64,000 nucleotides of DNA, taken from assembly GCA_030743005.1 (NCBI GenBank), contig JASLTG010000007.1, forward strand, positions 31,479-95,478, in the 5' to 3' direction. The notes under the pieces are model-generated. The model saw only the letters and a program-made list of their open reading frames with translations, did not search any database and had not been told where the DNA came from. Positions 42,804-51,752 of the stretch are shown here, in pieces (the stretch's first letter is position 1; every line of letters starts with the position of its first letter). Made by a program: the position numbers and the translations under genes. The stretch is from Acidimicrobiales bacterium. GTDB lineage: Bacteria > Actinomycetota > Acidimicrobiia > Acidimicrobiales > Poriferisodalaceae.

Positions 42804-45074
42804 TTAGACGCTTTGAAGGGCCTGCCACACTGCCTGTGGAGTGCAGGGCATATCCACGTGCTCCACACCTAAGTGGGCGACAGCATCGCACACTGCGTTA
42901 TGTACCGCGGGAGTGGAGCCGATAGTGCCAGACTCCCCAATGCCCTTCGCACCGAGTGGATTTCGTGGGCTAGCGGTCTCGGTGTTGGAAACTTCGAAGC
43001 TAGGCAGTTCAGCCGCTGATGGCATCAAATAATCCATAAGGCTCGCTGTTATGGGGTTGGCGTCTTCGTCATATTGGACGTGTTCCCACAATGCTTGAGC
43101 GATTCCCTGAGCGATACCGCCATGTTGTTGTCCGTTGACCAACATGGGATTGAGAATGGTGCCACAGTCATCAACTGCGATGTGTCGCAACAACTCAACG
43201 TGTCCGGTCTCTCGGTCGATTTCTACAACCGCCACATGCGAACCAAACGGGTATGTTGCGTCAGTGCCATCAAAATCAAGCTCGTGAGCGAGTCCACCTT
43301 CAACTTCCTGCTCTACCGCAGCGCTTGCTAGATCAGCCCAACTAATGGATTTTGCCGGAACTCCAGCGACTTGGAGGGCCCCTTCACCGACGACGATGTC
43401 TTCGGCGCTAGCTTCCAACAAACTGGCTGCAAGCTGCTTGCCCTTTTCCAGCACCACTTGTGAAGCTTCGTAGATAGCTGAGCCGCCTGCTTGCAAAGAG
43501 CGGGACCCTAAAGTTCCGGCTCCTCTAGCGACCTCTTGGGTGTCAGCATCGACGTGGTTAACTTCGTCCATTGGTATACCAAGAACATCGTTGACGATCA
43601 TCGAAAACGCAGTGTCGTGACCCTGTCCATGGGAACTCGTTCCAACTTTGATGGTTGCTGAACCGTCATCGTTAATCTCACAACTTCCGTATTCAACGTG
43701 CAGGCCGATCGGCGCGGTTACCTCAACATATGAAGAGACTCCGATGCCTAGCAGCTTGGGATCATCTGATTCTCGGCGTCGCGTTTGTTCGGCGCGTAGA
43801 TCTGCGTAGCCGGAGGCTTCCAGGACTGCGTCTAGGGAGCGTTCATATTCTCCAGAGTCGTAGTTGGCGCCGACCAGGGTTGTAAGTGGGAAAGCGTCAG
43901 GTTGTAGGTAATTCTTTCGACGTAATTCTGCAGGGTCCATGCCAATAGCGTTCGCTGCTTTGTCCAGAATTCTTTCGACCATTTGAGTCGCTTCTGGTCG
44001 CCCAGCTCCGCGATAGGCCCCGATGAAAGTTGTGTTAGTTACTACTGACTGAGCAAAGAAATCTATAGCCGGGATGTTGTAGACAGCTTGACTGAGTTGC
44101 ATCGTGAGCATTGGAAGAATCGCACCGATAGCGGGATAGGCGCCGGCGTCTGCTACGACTCTCGCTTTTAGCCCGACGATAGAACCGTCGTTGTTGACAC
44201 CCAGTTCGGCGTTCATCACCATTGCTCGGCCTTGCGCCATCGACAACATGTTTTCGCCGCGTTGTTCAGTCCACTTGACTGGTTGGTTGAGCTCTTGGGC
44301 TGCTTTAGCGCAGAGGATCTGTTCGATATAGAGACCAGCCTTCGGGCCAAAACCGCCGCCAACCCATGGAGCGATCACTCGTAGATTTTCTGGCTCCAAA
44401 CCAATGCTGGGGGCAAGACCGTCGCGAAGTCCGTGAGCAGCCTGGGTTGAGGCGTAGAAGGTCATGGAGTCACCTTCAGGGATAGCAACGCACCCATTTG
44501 GCTCCATTGGTACTCCTGCAAGACGCTGCGTCACTATTCGTTGGCTCACTACAGCGTCAGCACCTTCGTTCACGTCAGGGCCGTCGTACTCGTTGCCGAT
44601 TGCGAAACAGACGTTGCTTTCGGCGCCCTCCCAAAGGACGTCAGCGTCGTCGCCAAGGGCTGCTTCAATGTCAGCGTTTGCTGGAAGCGGGTCGTAGTCA
44701 ACGATGACTTGTTCTGCTGCGTCAACTGCTTGTGAATGACTTTCAGCTACTACCGCCGCGACTATGTCGCCGACGAAACGTACTCGACCAACCGCTAGCG
44801 GTGGGCGGTTCATGGACGGATCCATGAACTCTGATTGGTTAACAGCGTCCATACTCAAGTTGTCTGCGGTGTAGACGGCTACTACGCCTGGCATGTTGAC
44901 GGCTTCGCTTGTATCAACCCCAAGAAGTGAGGCATGAGCCATGGTCGAGCGAACAAAAACGATTTGAACTGAATCTATGTCTAGGTCGTCTACGTAATCG
45001 TTAGCGCCAGTTAGTAACCCTGGATCTTCTTTGCGAGTAACTGCGTTGCCTAAAATCGAGCCTTGTGCGGCCAT
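42804..45074 (-). CDS. Xanthine dehydrogenase/CoxL-family molybdopterin subunit
   Basis: 756 residues, the large molybdenum-binding subunit of the molybdenum hydroxylases. AYRGAGR at 353-359 marks the form II-like branch, not the AYxCSFR loop of form I CO dehydrogenase. GVPMEPNGCVAI, GGGFGPKAGLYIEQ, and the C-terminal LGAKGIGESGTIGS with the catalytic Glu are present. Such enzymes hydroxylate purines, aldehydes, nicotinate or other N-heterocycles. The usual partner FAD and 2Fe-2S subunits are not encoded on either side, which is unusual. It is a single gene on the minus strand. Confidence 0.93.
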   Translation of the reverse strand: MAAQGSILGNAVTRKEDPGLLTGANDYVDDLDIDSVQIVFVRSTMAHASLLGVDTSEAVNMPGVVAVYTADNLSMDAVNQSEFMDPSMNRPPLAVGRVRFVGDIVAAVVAESHSQAVDAAEQVIVDYDPLPANADIEAALGDDADVLWEGAESNVCFAIGNEYDGPDVNEGADAVVSQRIVTQRLAGVPMEPNGCVAIPEGDSMTFYASTQAAHGLRDGLAPSIGLEPENLRVIAPWVGGGFGPKAGLYIEQILCAKAAQELNQPVKWTEQRGENMLSMAQGRAMVMNAELGVNNDGSIVGLKARVVADAGAYPAIGAILPMLTMQLSQAVYNIPAIDFFAQSVVTNTTFIGAYRGAGRPEATQMVERILDKAANAIGMDPAELRRKNYLQPDAFPLTTLVGANYDSGEYERSLDAVLEASGYADLRAEQTRRRESDDPKLLGIGVSSYVEVTAPIGLHVEYGSCEINDDGSATIKVGTSSHGQGHDTAFSMIVNDVLGIPMDEVNHVDADTQEVARGAGTLGSRSLQAGGSAIYEASQVVLEKGKQLAASLLEASAEDIVVGEGALQVAGVPAKSISWADLASAAVEQEVEGGLAHELDFDGTDATYPFGSHVAVVEIDRETGHVELLRHIAVDDCGTILNPMLVNGQQHGGIAQGIAQALWEHVQYDEDANPITASLMDYLMPSAAELPSFEVSNTETASPRNPLGAKGIGESGTIGSTPAVHNAVCDAVAHLGVEHVDMPCTPQAVWQALQSV

Positions 45075-45186
45075 GATTATCCCCTGATTTGACGTGCGTG
45101 CTTCGGAGCAGCAACGAGACTACACCGAGGCGCCACCCCAAGTGCCATTGAGAACATTTTTGCTACGCCCAATGGGTTCTGAAGAG

Positions 45187-45936
45187 TCAATCTTGACTTG
45201 CAAACCAGGTATTCAGTAGATCGGCTGAGCGGGTCGGATCTTCACACATCCACCAGTGGCCAAGCCCGTCTAAGACAGCGACTTCAGCTTTACATCTCTC
45301 TGCCGCTCGGCGGTGGAGTTCTTCACCGCCGGTGTAGGTGTCTTCTGTGGCGATTATGCATAAGCCAGGCCGCTGAGACGCGGCCGGAAGATCGTCACCT
45401 AAATTTCCTACAACTGGCTGGGCTGCGCTTCTGTAGAGCCCCAAAATCGCTTGGCCCATATCGTCGTTGACCCAAGGAGCGACCTTTTCAGCTACCGACT
45501 CGCCCATCCCCAGTTGAGCGAACAGTGCGGTTCTCTCTGTATCGGATAAGTCGGTCATCGATCCCACAGCAGTTTCCCCGTCCGGGCTCTGCCAGCTCTG
45601 GGCGGCGTCATGCCATACGTACTCATGATTAAAAATTCCGATTATGTCGGTGCACCATGACCGAATTAAGTCTGGTCGAGTCATAGCTAAACGCATGACG
45701 TGGCCTCCACCCCAGTCATGGCCAACCAAATCGATTGGACCGTCGAGTTGTTCGAGTTCAATTGCGAGCCATTCCAGGTATCCATCGCTGGTGACATCAA
45801 AATTTTCAGGAAGCAAACTACCGAAACCGGGTGGGGAAAGAGCGATGACATCGTCCCGCCCCAGTTCAGTGCGCAGAGGACCCCAGATGGCCTCTGTTTC
45901 GGGGTTGCCGTGTATTAGCACGACTGTCATAGGCAC
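45187..45936 (-). CDS. Alpha/beta hydrolase with Asp nucleophile
   Basis: 249 residues. VVLIHGNPETEAIWGPL gives the HGNP oxyanion motif, and the nucleophile elbow is VGHDWGGGHVMRLA, with Asp in place of Ser as in haloalkane dehalogenases and epoxide hydrolases. The catalytic His is in GLGHWWMCEDP. A specific substrate cannot be named. It starts 32 nt after the editing-domain gene stop on the same strand and could share its transcript. Confidence 0.88.
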   Translation of the reverse strand: MPMTVVLIHGNPETEAIWGPLRTELGRDDVIALSPPGFGSLLPENFDVTSDGYLEWLAIELEQLDGPIDLVGHDWGGGHVMRLAMTRPDLIRSWCTDIIGIFNHEYVWHDAAQSWQSPDGETAVGSMTDLSDTERTALFAQLGMGESVAEKVAPWVNDDMGQAILGLYRSAAQPVVGNLGDDLPAASQRPGLCIIATEDTYTGGEELHRRAAERCKAEVAVLDGLGHWWMCEDPTRSADLLNTWFASQD

Positions 45937-45968
45937 TCCTTTGTGGTGAGATGCATCGTAAACCCAAC

Positions 45969-46460
45969 CTATGGCTTAGGGGGTCGTTCTTTGGCCAGGT
46001 TCTCGATCACTTCAGATGAAGGCAATGCGGCCAATGTTTGAGGGTCGACATAGATCTTGCGATCGCGTGATCCTCCGCCCACGATGACTTTGGTGCAATT
46101 CAACACTCGACTGTCGATCCATATGGGAAGTGATTTTGGTAGACCGAATGGGGTTACACCACCAAGAATCATCCCAGTTGTTGCTTCGGTTTCTTCGGGG
46201 GACGCAAACGACGCCTTTTTCACTTCAAGTTTCTTCCGGACGACTTTGTTTACGTCAACTTGGGTGGTGGCCAAAACCACACATAAGGCGTATAGGCGAG
46301 GCTCTGCCTTGCCGACGACCAGGATCGCGTTGGCGCTCTCATCGAGTTGGTAGCCGTACTTTTCGCAGAATTGAGTGGTGTCGGCCAGTTCGGGTGCGCA
46401 TTCGATTACCTGATAATCGGCTGCTAGCTCTTCAAGTATTTCTATTACCGGGTCCGTCAT
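45969..46460 (-). CDS. YbaK/ProX-type aminoacyl-tRNA deacylase
   Basis: 163 residues of the YbaK/EbsC editing fold. ILVVGKAEPRLYALCVVLATTQVDVNKV and EATTGMILGGVTPFGLP are the family core; the Lys in LEVKKASFA is where YbaK-like proteins have a functional Lys. They hydrolyse misacylated tRNA such as Cys- or Ala-tRNA(Pro). It overlaps the stop of the large hydantoinase/oxoprolinase gene by 4 nt, so it is coupled to a catabolic gene, an odd pairing. Confidence 0.87.
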   Translation of the reverse strand: MTDPVIEILEELAADYQVIECAPELADTTQFCEKYGYQLDESANAILVVGKAEPRLYALCVVLATTQVDVNKVVRKKLEVKKASFASPEETEATTGMILGGVTPFGLPKSLPIWIDSRVLNCTKVIVGGGSRDRKIYVDPQTLAALPSSEVIENLAKERPPKP

Positions 46461-49400
46461 GGATTTGTAGCGGTCTGGTTTTTGCGGCCTCGAACTACTT
46501 CGGTAGCTACGACGTCAACGGCTTTTAGGCTTTGCGTTACTACGACTCCATAGTCTCGCCGGGCGGCTTCGGGTGAAACTACGCCGTCTTGTACATCTCG
46601 CAGAACCAGTTCGGGGTCTCGATGAAATGGGTCTCCCCAACCTCCTCCTCCGGGTGTTTCGGCGATCATTCTGGCTGGACCAAGCTTGGTTACCCCGTAC
46701 TTGGGTGGAATGAAGGCTGCGCCGTCAACATCTTCATCGGCTGGGACTATCCATTCCAATCCGACGCCGCCGGTTCCGCCTCCTTCTACGCCGTGGCCGC
46801 TGGGAGTGTCGAGGCCCTCAGCTCGAAATGACCAAATAGCAGGTTCAAGAATGTCCGCCTCGTAGCGAACTCCTGTGCCCCCGCGCATTTGGCCGGGCCC
46901 GGCGTTATCGCAACGCTGTTCGTGACATATATATCGGACGGGGTAGTGCTGTTCATGAAATTCCAGGTTGGGTATATCAAGACCGCCCAAGCTTATGAGG
47001 TGACCCATTTGAGCAAAGCCGTCCCGTTCAGCGGTAGCTCCCGGCGTCCCCATAGCGTGCCACTGGTACATCACCCACGTCGTGCCGTCCTCCCTTTTGC
47101 CGGCAACGTGCCCATGCATGGTCTTTGACCAACCTGCGCAAGCCCTCGCGGGGTCTGCGGCAGCTAATGCCTGCCAGACCGCGATGACGATCTCATGGGC
47201 CACGTAAACAGTGTTCATAGTCATTGGTGCTGGTGGTAGCGCGTTAACGATTGACCCCTCGGGCGCCTTTATGGTTAAGCAGCGATACGTCCCTTCATTT
47301 CTTGGAATGCTGGTATCGAAAAACGATGAAATAGCTAGATACACCGAGGAATAGGTATTGGCGATCGAGCTGTTCTTGAACCCTTCGATTTGAGGATCGG
47401 TCCCTGCGAAGTCAGCCACAATCTCGTCGCCGCTTACCGTCAGTTTTACTCTTACGGCGATGTCAACCTTTCGGAAGCAGTCGTTATCAGTGTGATCTTC
47501 TCCGAGGTAAACGCCGTCAGGTAGGTCCGTTATGGCTGCACGCATTCGTCTATCAGCGTGGTCTAGGACACCACCTAAATAAGAGAGATACGCGTCGAGT
47601 CCGAGTTCGCTGGCAAGCGCTATTACCCGTTCACCTCCAATTTGGGTGGAACCGAGCATCGCTAGGAGATCCCCGTCAAGTAATTCAGGGGTACGGCAAT
47701 TGATCAGCAATAATTCCCACAAGTCTTCTCGGACGCGGCCTTCCTCTATGAGCCGCATGACGGGTAGACGGATCCCCTCTTGCCAGATTTCGGTGGCCTC
47801 AGGGTTATATGTACCGGCGAGGCCTCCTCCGATATCGGACTGGTGAGCCCTGTTGCAACAAAAACCTGCCAATACAGGAGTATCTGAACCGACAAAAATA
47901 GGTCGAGCGATTACCCAGTCAGGAAGATGGTTGCCGCCGGCAACATAAGGGTCAGATAACAGGAACACATCTCCGACTTTTAGATCATGGCCATATTTGG
48001 CAAGCAACGCACGTACAGCGAAGCCTCCACCGCCGGTGTGAATTGGTATGCCATCAGCGTTTGCGACCAGCGTGCCGTCAGGGGTCGTTACGAAACAACT
48101 GAAGTCATGACTTTGACTGAAGATCGTGCTCCGAGCAGTTCGGGTCATTACCCAACCCATGTGGCGGCTGATCTGATCAAGACGATTTTGCATCAGCGCT
48201 AACACCACTGGATCAAGTTCACCGGAATGATGCTGCAAGGAATCTTCGGTCTGTGCGACTTCAACAAAGAAGTCGCCGGAATCATCAACCCACAGGCGGT
48301 CACCGGGTCGCGCAACCACAGTTGTAGTTGCTTCCTCAATCAGGGCTGGACCCTCAAGGCTGTCACCAGGATGAAGCAGCGACCCATCGTGTATTGCTGT
48401 TTCGGTCCAACCAGTACCCGGAAACCACACTGAACGTCTGTCAATGGGCTCGGGAACACCCTGAGATGGAGCGCCTGCTGCCATCTCAACTTCTCCGGTC
48501 GACCCGCGAGCCGTCAACCGCAAAGAAGAAAGCATGATCGTTCCTTCTTCTTGGGAGTGACCATACAGGCGCCGATATTCAGCTTCGAAAGCTGATCGGA
48601 TGAGCCGGGGGTCGAAGCCATGACCATCGACTGGGACCCGTATGCTCCAAAGTTGCCCCGGATGGTGAAGTTCCAGCTCATAGTTAAGAGCTACCTCGCC
48701 CTCATCGAATCCCTCTTCAGCCATCACAGCAAGGGCTTGCTTTGTTAAAGCGTTGAATCCTTCAACGAGAGTTTCAACCGGCAATTCATCTAACGGACCA
48801 AGCAAGAATTTTGTGAAGTCCTGCCGGACGTCGGCGTGGAGCATCCCGATGGCGCAAAGGGCACCTGCATCGCGAGGTACATGTACTCGGGCGCATCCCA
48901 ATCCGGCGGCGACACTTGCCCCATGCATTGGTCCGGCACCACCAGCTGCGACGAGAGTGAACCTTCTTGGAGAGTGGCCTCGTTCAATTGAGATATGTTC
49001 GACAGCACTCAACAGATGTTGTTCGACAAGTTCGATTATTCCGGCCGCAGCATCTTCGATCGACATTCCCAATTTCTGAGCAACATGGACGTCAATGGCG
49101 TTCCGGGCGGCGTCGAGATCCAGGTCCAGAGTCCCACCAGCTGATTTGCCAGGTCGTAAGCGGCCAAGAACTAAATGAGCATCAGTGACTGTTGGAAGCA
49201 TTCCTCCGCTTCCGTAACAAGCGGGTCCCGGATCGGCGCCAGCGCCTTCAGGGCCAACGAATAGCAGTCCTGCGTCATCGACCCCAGCGATGGTTCCGCC
49301 TCCCGCCCCAATGGTGTGTATGTCGATAGCAGGTGTGGAGACGTGGTAGCCAGCGATGTCAATGTCGTCACGGGTCGCGACCTCACCGTTGGACATCAGG

Positions 49401-50365
49401 AGCACGTCACATGAGGTACCTCCGATCTCCATAGAGATGAGGTTCCCCTTGTTCTCCTCGGCGACACCGGCCTGATCCACCGATCGACGGTACAAATTGA
49501 GCGCACCCACCGCAGCAGCGGGACCACTGAGCAAGAGGTTGACCGGTTTACTGGCCAACTGGTCAACAGAAGCGGCACCACCGTTGGATTGGACCAACAG
49601 AATTGGTCGCGGAAGACCTTCAGTGGTTAATTCGGCGTCAAGAGAACGGAGATACTTAACAATCCGAGGTGAGAGGGCGGCGTTTACTACAGCTGTAGAA
49701 GTTCGTTCGTATTCACCCATAAGAGGTGAAACTTCTGCGGAACAGGTCACCCACTCTTTAGTCCATTTCTGACGGATGAGGTCAGCTAACTGCTGTTCGT
49801 GACGGTCGTCTATAAAGCTGTTCATTAAGGCAACCGCAATGACGTCAACCTCTTGATCGTTGAAGTCAGCAAGGATCTCGTCGATCGATGAAACGTCGAG
49901 TGGCTGATACTCGGCACCGTCTGCGTCTATTCGGCCGGGTATCGAGCGACGAAGATGACGAGGAACAAGAACTGGAGCGTATGGTTCACGATGGTTCCAC
50001 TGATCGGAGCGCAAACCTCGTCGAATTTCTATCGTGTCCCTAAAGCCCTCGGTAGCAACAAGGCCTACTCTGGCGCCTTTGCCTTCGAGCATCGTGTTCG
50101 TAGCGATTGTCGACCCGTGAACGAAAAGTGAACAGTTGCTTAAGATCTCCGATTTCGGCAAACCTAAATCAACTGAGATTCTTTGAACCGCCGCGAGTAC
50201 ACCTTCGCTTGGGTCTGAAGGAACTGAGGGAACTTTGGCGACCCAGGCTTGGCCACTGGAATCGGCGAGGACGAGATCAGTAAAAGTCCCCCCGACATCA
50301 ACCCCAATGCGCCAGGGAGCGACAGGCCTATTCATTGGCAACGAACTTGATTCAGACTGACTCAT
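46457..50365 (-). CDS. Fused HyuA-HyuB hydantoinase / 5-oxoprolinase
   Basis: 1302 residues, the length of eukaryotic 5-oxoprolinase. Residues about 18-700 are HyuA-like with the ATP site IGVDVGGTFTDLVLAD (20-35) and SMEIGGTSCDVLLM; from about 715 a HyuB-like part begins (DPVVLALMQNRLDQISRHMGW, SHDFSCFVTTPDGTLVANADGIPIHTG outline, AGGNHLPDWV). The family uses ATP to open cyclic imides/amides such as 5-oxoproline, hydantoins or, in acetone carboxylase, to activate ketones. The full fusion favours oxoprolinase or hydantoinase. It is the first gene of a set with YbaK and the hydrolase, and diverges from the aminotransferase by 36 nt. Confidence 0.92.
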   Translation of the reverse strand: MSQSESSSLPMNRPVAPWRIGVDVGGTFTDLVLADSSGQAWVAKVPSVPSDPSEGVLAAVQRISVDLGLPKSEILSNCSLFVHGSTIATNTMLEGKGARVGLVATEGFRDTIEIRRGLRSDQWNHREPYAPVLVPRHLRRSIPGRIDADGAEYQPLDVSSIDEILADFNDQEVDVIAVALMNSFIDDRHEQQLADLIRQKWTKEWVTCSAEVSPLMGEYERTSTAVVNAALSPRIVKYLRSLDAELTTEGLPRPILLVQSNGGAASVDQLASKPVNLLLSGPAAAVGALNLYRRSVDQAGVAEENKGNLISMEIGGTSCDVLLMSNGEVATRDDIDIAGYHVSTPAIDIHTIGAGGGTIAGVDDAGLLFVGPEGAGADPGPACYGSGGMLPTVTDAHLVLGRLRPGKSAGGTLDLDLDAARNAIDVHVAQKLGMSIEDAAAGIIELVEQHLLSAVEHISIERGHSPRRFTLVAAGGAGPMHGASVAAGLGCARVHVPRDAGALCAIGMLHADVRQDFTKFLLGPLDELPVETLVEGFNALTKQALAVMAEEGFDEGEVALNYELELHHPGQLWSIRVPVDGHGFDPRLIRSAFEAEYRRLYGHSQEEGTIMLSSLRLTARGSTGEVEMAAGAPSQGVPEPIDRRSVWFPGTGWTETAIHDGSLLHPGDSLEGPALIEEATTTVVARPGDRLWVDDSGDFFVEVAQTEDSLQHHSGELDPVVLALMQNRLDQISRHMGWVMTRTARSTIFSQSHDFSCFVTTPDGTLVANADGIPIHTGGGGFAVRALLAKYGHDLKVGDVFLLSDPYVAGGNHLPDWVIARPIFVGSDTPVLAGFCCNRAHQSDIGGGLAGTYNPEATEIWQEGIRLPVMRLIEEGRVREDLWELLLINCRTPELLDGDLLAMLGSTQIGGERVIALASELGLDAYLSYLGGVLDHADRRMRAAITDLPDGVYLGEDHTDNDCFRKVDIAVRVKLTVSGDEIVADFAGTDPQIEGFKNSSIANTYSSVYLAISSFFDTSIPRNEGTYRCLTIKAPEGSIVNALPPAPMTMNTVYVAHEIVIAVWQALAAADPARACAGWSKTMHGHVAGKREDGTTWVMYQWHAMGTPGATAERDGFAQMGHLISLGGLDIPNLEFHEQHYPVRYICHEQRCDNAGPGQMRGGTGVRYEADILEPAIWSFRAEGLDTPSGHGVEGGGTGGVGLEWIVPADEDVDGAAFIPPKYGVTKLGPARMIAETPGGGGWGDPFHRDPELVLRDVQDGVVSPEAARRDYGVVVTQSLKAVDVVATEVVRGRKNQTATNP

Positions 50366-50401
50366 AGGTATTGATCATCGCGCGCTTTGACCTGCGAGAC
50401 T

Positions 50402-51733
50402 ATGGAAATGGGAAGCAACTACCCCGCAGCGACCTCTCGCTCCGCAGAACTGCATGACCGTGGTAAGTCTGTGATACCTGACGGAGTGTCTAGATCCACC
50501 GTGATAATCCGACCTCATCCGATCTATGTGGATCACGCCCAGGGAGCATGGGTCACCGATGTCGACGGCAATCGCTATTTAGATTGCAACAACAATTTCA
50601 CTTCGATAATTCTCGGACACGCAGATCCTGGAATTGAATCTGCGGTCCGCAAGCAGCTTGCGAGCGGAACAGCTTTTTCGATGGCGACAGAATCAGAAAT
50701 TCAGCTGGCGGAGCTCCTATGTGACCGGGTAGCGGGCTGTGAACAAATTAGATTTTGTAACTCTGGCACTGAAGCTGTGATGGGAGCGATTAAAGCAGCA
50801 AGAGCTTTCACTGAACGGCCCACCATCATCAAAGTGGAAGGCAGCTACCACGGAACCTACGACCATGCAGAAGCCAGTCTTGGGTCGGATCCTTCCAATT
50901 GGGGGTTACCGAATCGCCCGGCGACAATTCCTTACGCTGCAGGTGCGCCCGGTTCCTTGGCCGAGGAGGTCGTGATTGTTCAGTTCAATGACACATCAGG
51001 AGTGAACGAAGCAATCCAACGAGTTGGGTCTGGACTAGCTGCGGTGTTGCTAGATCCGATGCCCTCGAGGGTTGGGATGCCGCCCCTCGACCCACAATTT
51101 GTTGAAGCAATACGAAACCGAACACGAGAGGTCGGGGCGTTATTGATACTTGATGAAGTTATCTCGCTTCGGCTGGGGCTAGGGGGAGCGCAAGCCGTCC
51201 ACGGCATAGATCCAGACCTCACAGCGATGGCCAAGATCATCGGCGGAGGTTTTCCGGTAGGAGCAATAGGGGGCAAGTCCGAAGTGATGGACGTTTTTGC
51301 CACTGTCCACGGAAACCGAGCCGCTGTCCCTTCAGGGGGTACCTATACAGCTAATCCGATCACCATGACGGCCGGATTTGCGTGCATGAGCCAACTTGAC
51401 CAATCCAGTTTCGACCGTTTAGCCGACATAGGGATGCAGATCCGTAGACGACTAACAGACCTCTTTGCTGCGCATTCACTTGGCTGGCAAGTAACAGGTG
51501 CCGGTTCGTTGTTTCGGATTCACCCGCACCAACGGTTGGTCAACAGTTACCGAGACGCACATTTAGATAGCGATGAGGCTGCATTGATGGAGTCGTTGCA
51601 GCACCGGCTACTTGAACGTGAGGTCTACTTCAGTTCGTATGGAATGGGATGCATGAATCTGGCTACTTCAGATAGCGATATCGACCATTTCGAAAAGGCC
51701 GTGGACGAAGCGCTTAGAGCCATCAGGCATTGA
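50402..51733 (+). CDS. Class III aminotransferase, glutamate-1-semialdehyde aminomutase-like
   Basis: 443 residues from ATG at 50402; TTG at 50387 and ATG at 50408 are alternatives. VTDVDGNRYLDCNNNFTSIILGHADP, FCNSGTEAVMGAIKAARAFT, LILDEVISLRLG and the PLP Lys in AMAKIIGGGFPVGAIGG are typical. The sequence is closest in pattern to HemL-like aminotransferases of catabolic type, not to HemL itself, whose gene usually sits with heme genes. It diverges from the oxoprolinase/hydantoinase gene and precedes an amidase by 19 nt, suggesting amino-acid or beta-amino-acid use. Confidence 0.9.
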   Translation: MEMGSNYPAATSRSAELHDRGKSVIPDGVSRSTVIIRPHPIYVDHAQGAWVTDVDGNRYLDCNNNFTSIILGHADPGIESAVRKQLASGTAFSMATESEIQLAELLCDRVAGCEQIRFCNSGTEAVMGAIKAARAFTERPTIIKVEGSYHGTYDHAEASLGSDPSNWGLPNRPATIPYAAGAPGSLAEEVVIVQFNDTSGVNEAIQRVGSGLAAVLLDPMPSRVGMPPLDPQFVEAIRNRTREVGALLILDEVISLRLGLGGAQAVHGIDPDLTAMAKIIGGGFPVGAIGGKSEVMDVFATVHGNRAAVPSGGTYTANPITMTAGFACMSQLDQSSFDRLADIGMQIRRRLTDLFAAHSLGWQVTGAGSLFRIHPHQRLVNSYRDAHLDSDEAALMESLQHRLLEREVYFSSYGMGCMNLATSDSDIDHFEKAVDEALRAIRH

Positions 51734-51752
51734 GAACAACTACGGTCTCACT

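Noticed and set aside
42804..45074. Form I aerobic carbon monoxide dehydrogenase (coxL)
   Set aside because: The active-site loop is AYRGAGR, not AYxCSFR, and coxM/coxS are absent; CO oxidation should not be claimed.
46457..50365. Two adjacent genes hyuA and hyuB with a missed frameshift
   Set aside because: The reading frame is continuous over 1302 codons and the length equals that of natural fused 5-oxoprolinases.
50402..51733. Heme biosynthesis gene hemL
   Set aside because: The family matches, but the neighbours are amidase, TesB and oxoprolinase genes and no other heme gene is present; a catabolic aminotransferase is more likely.
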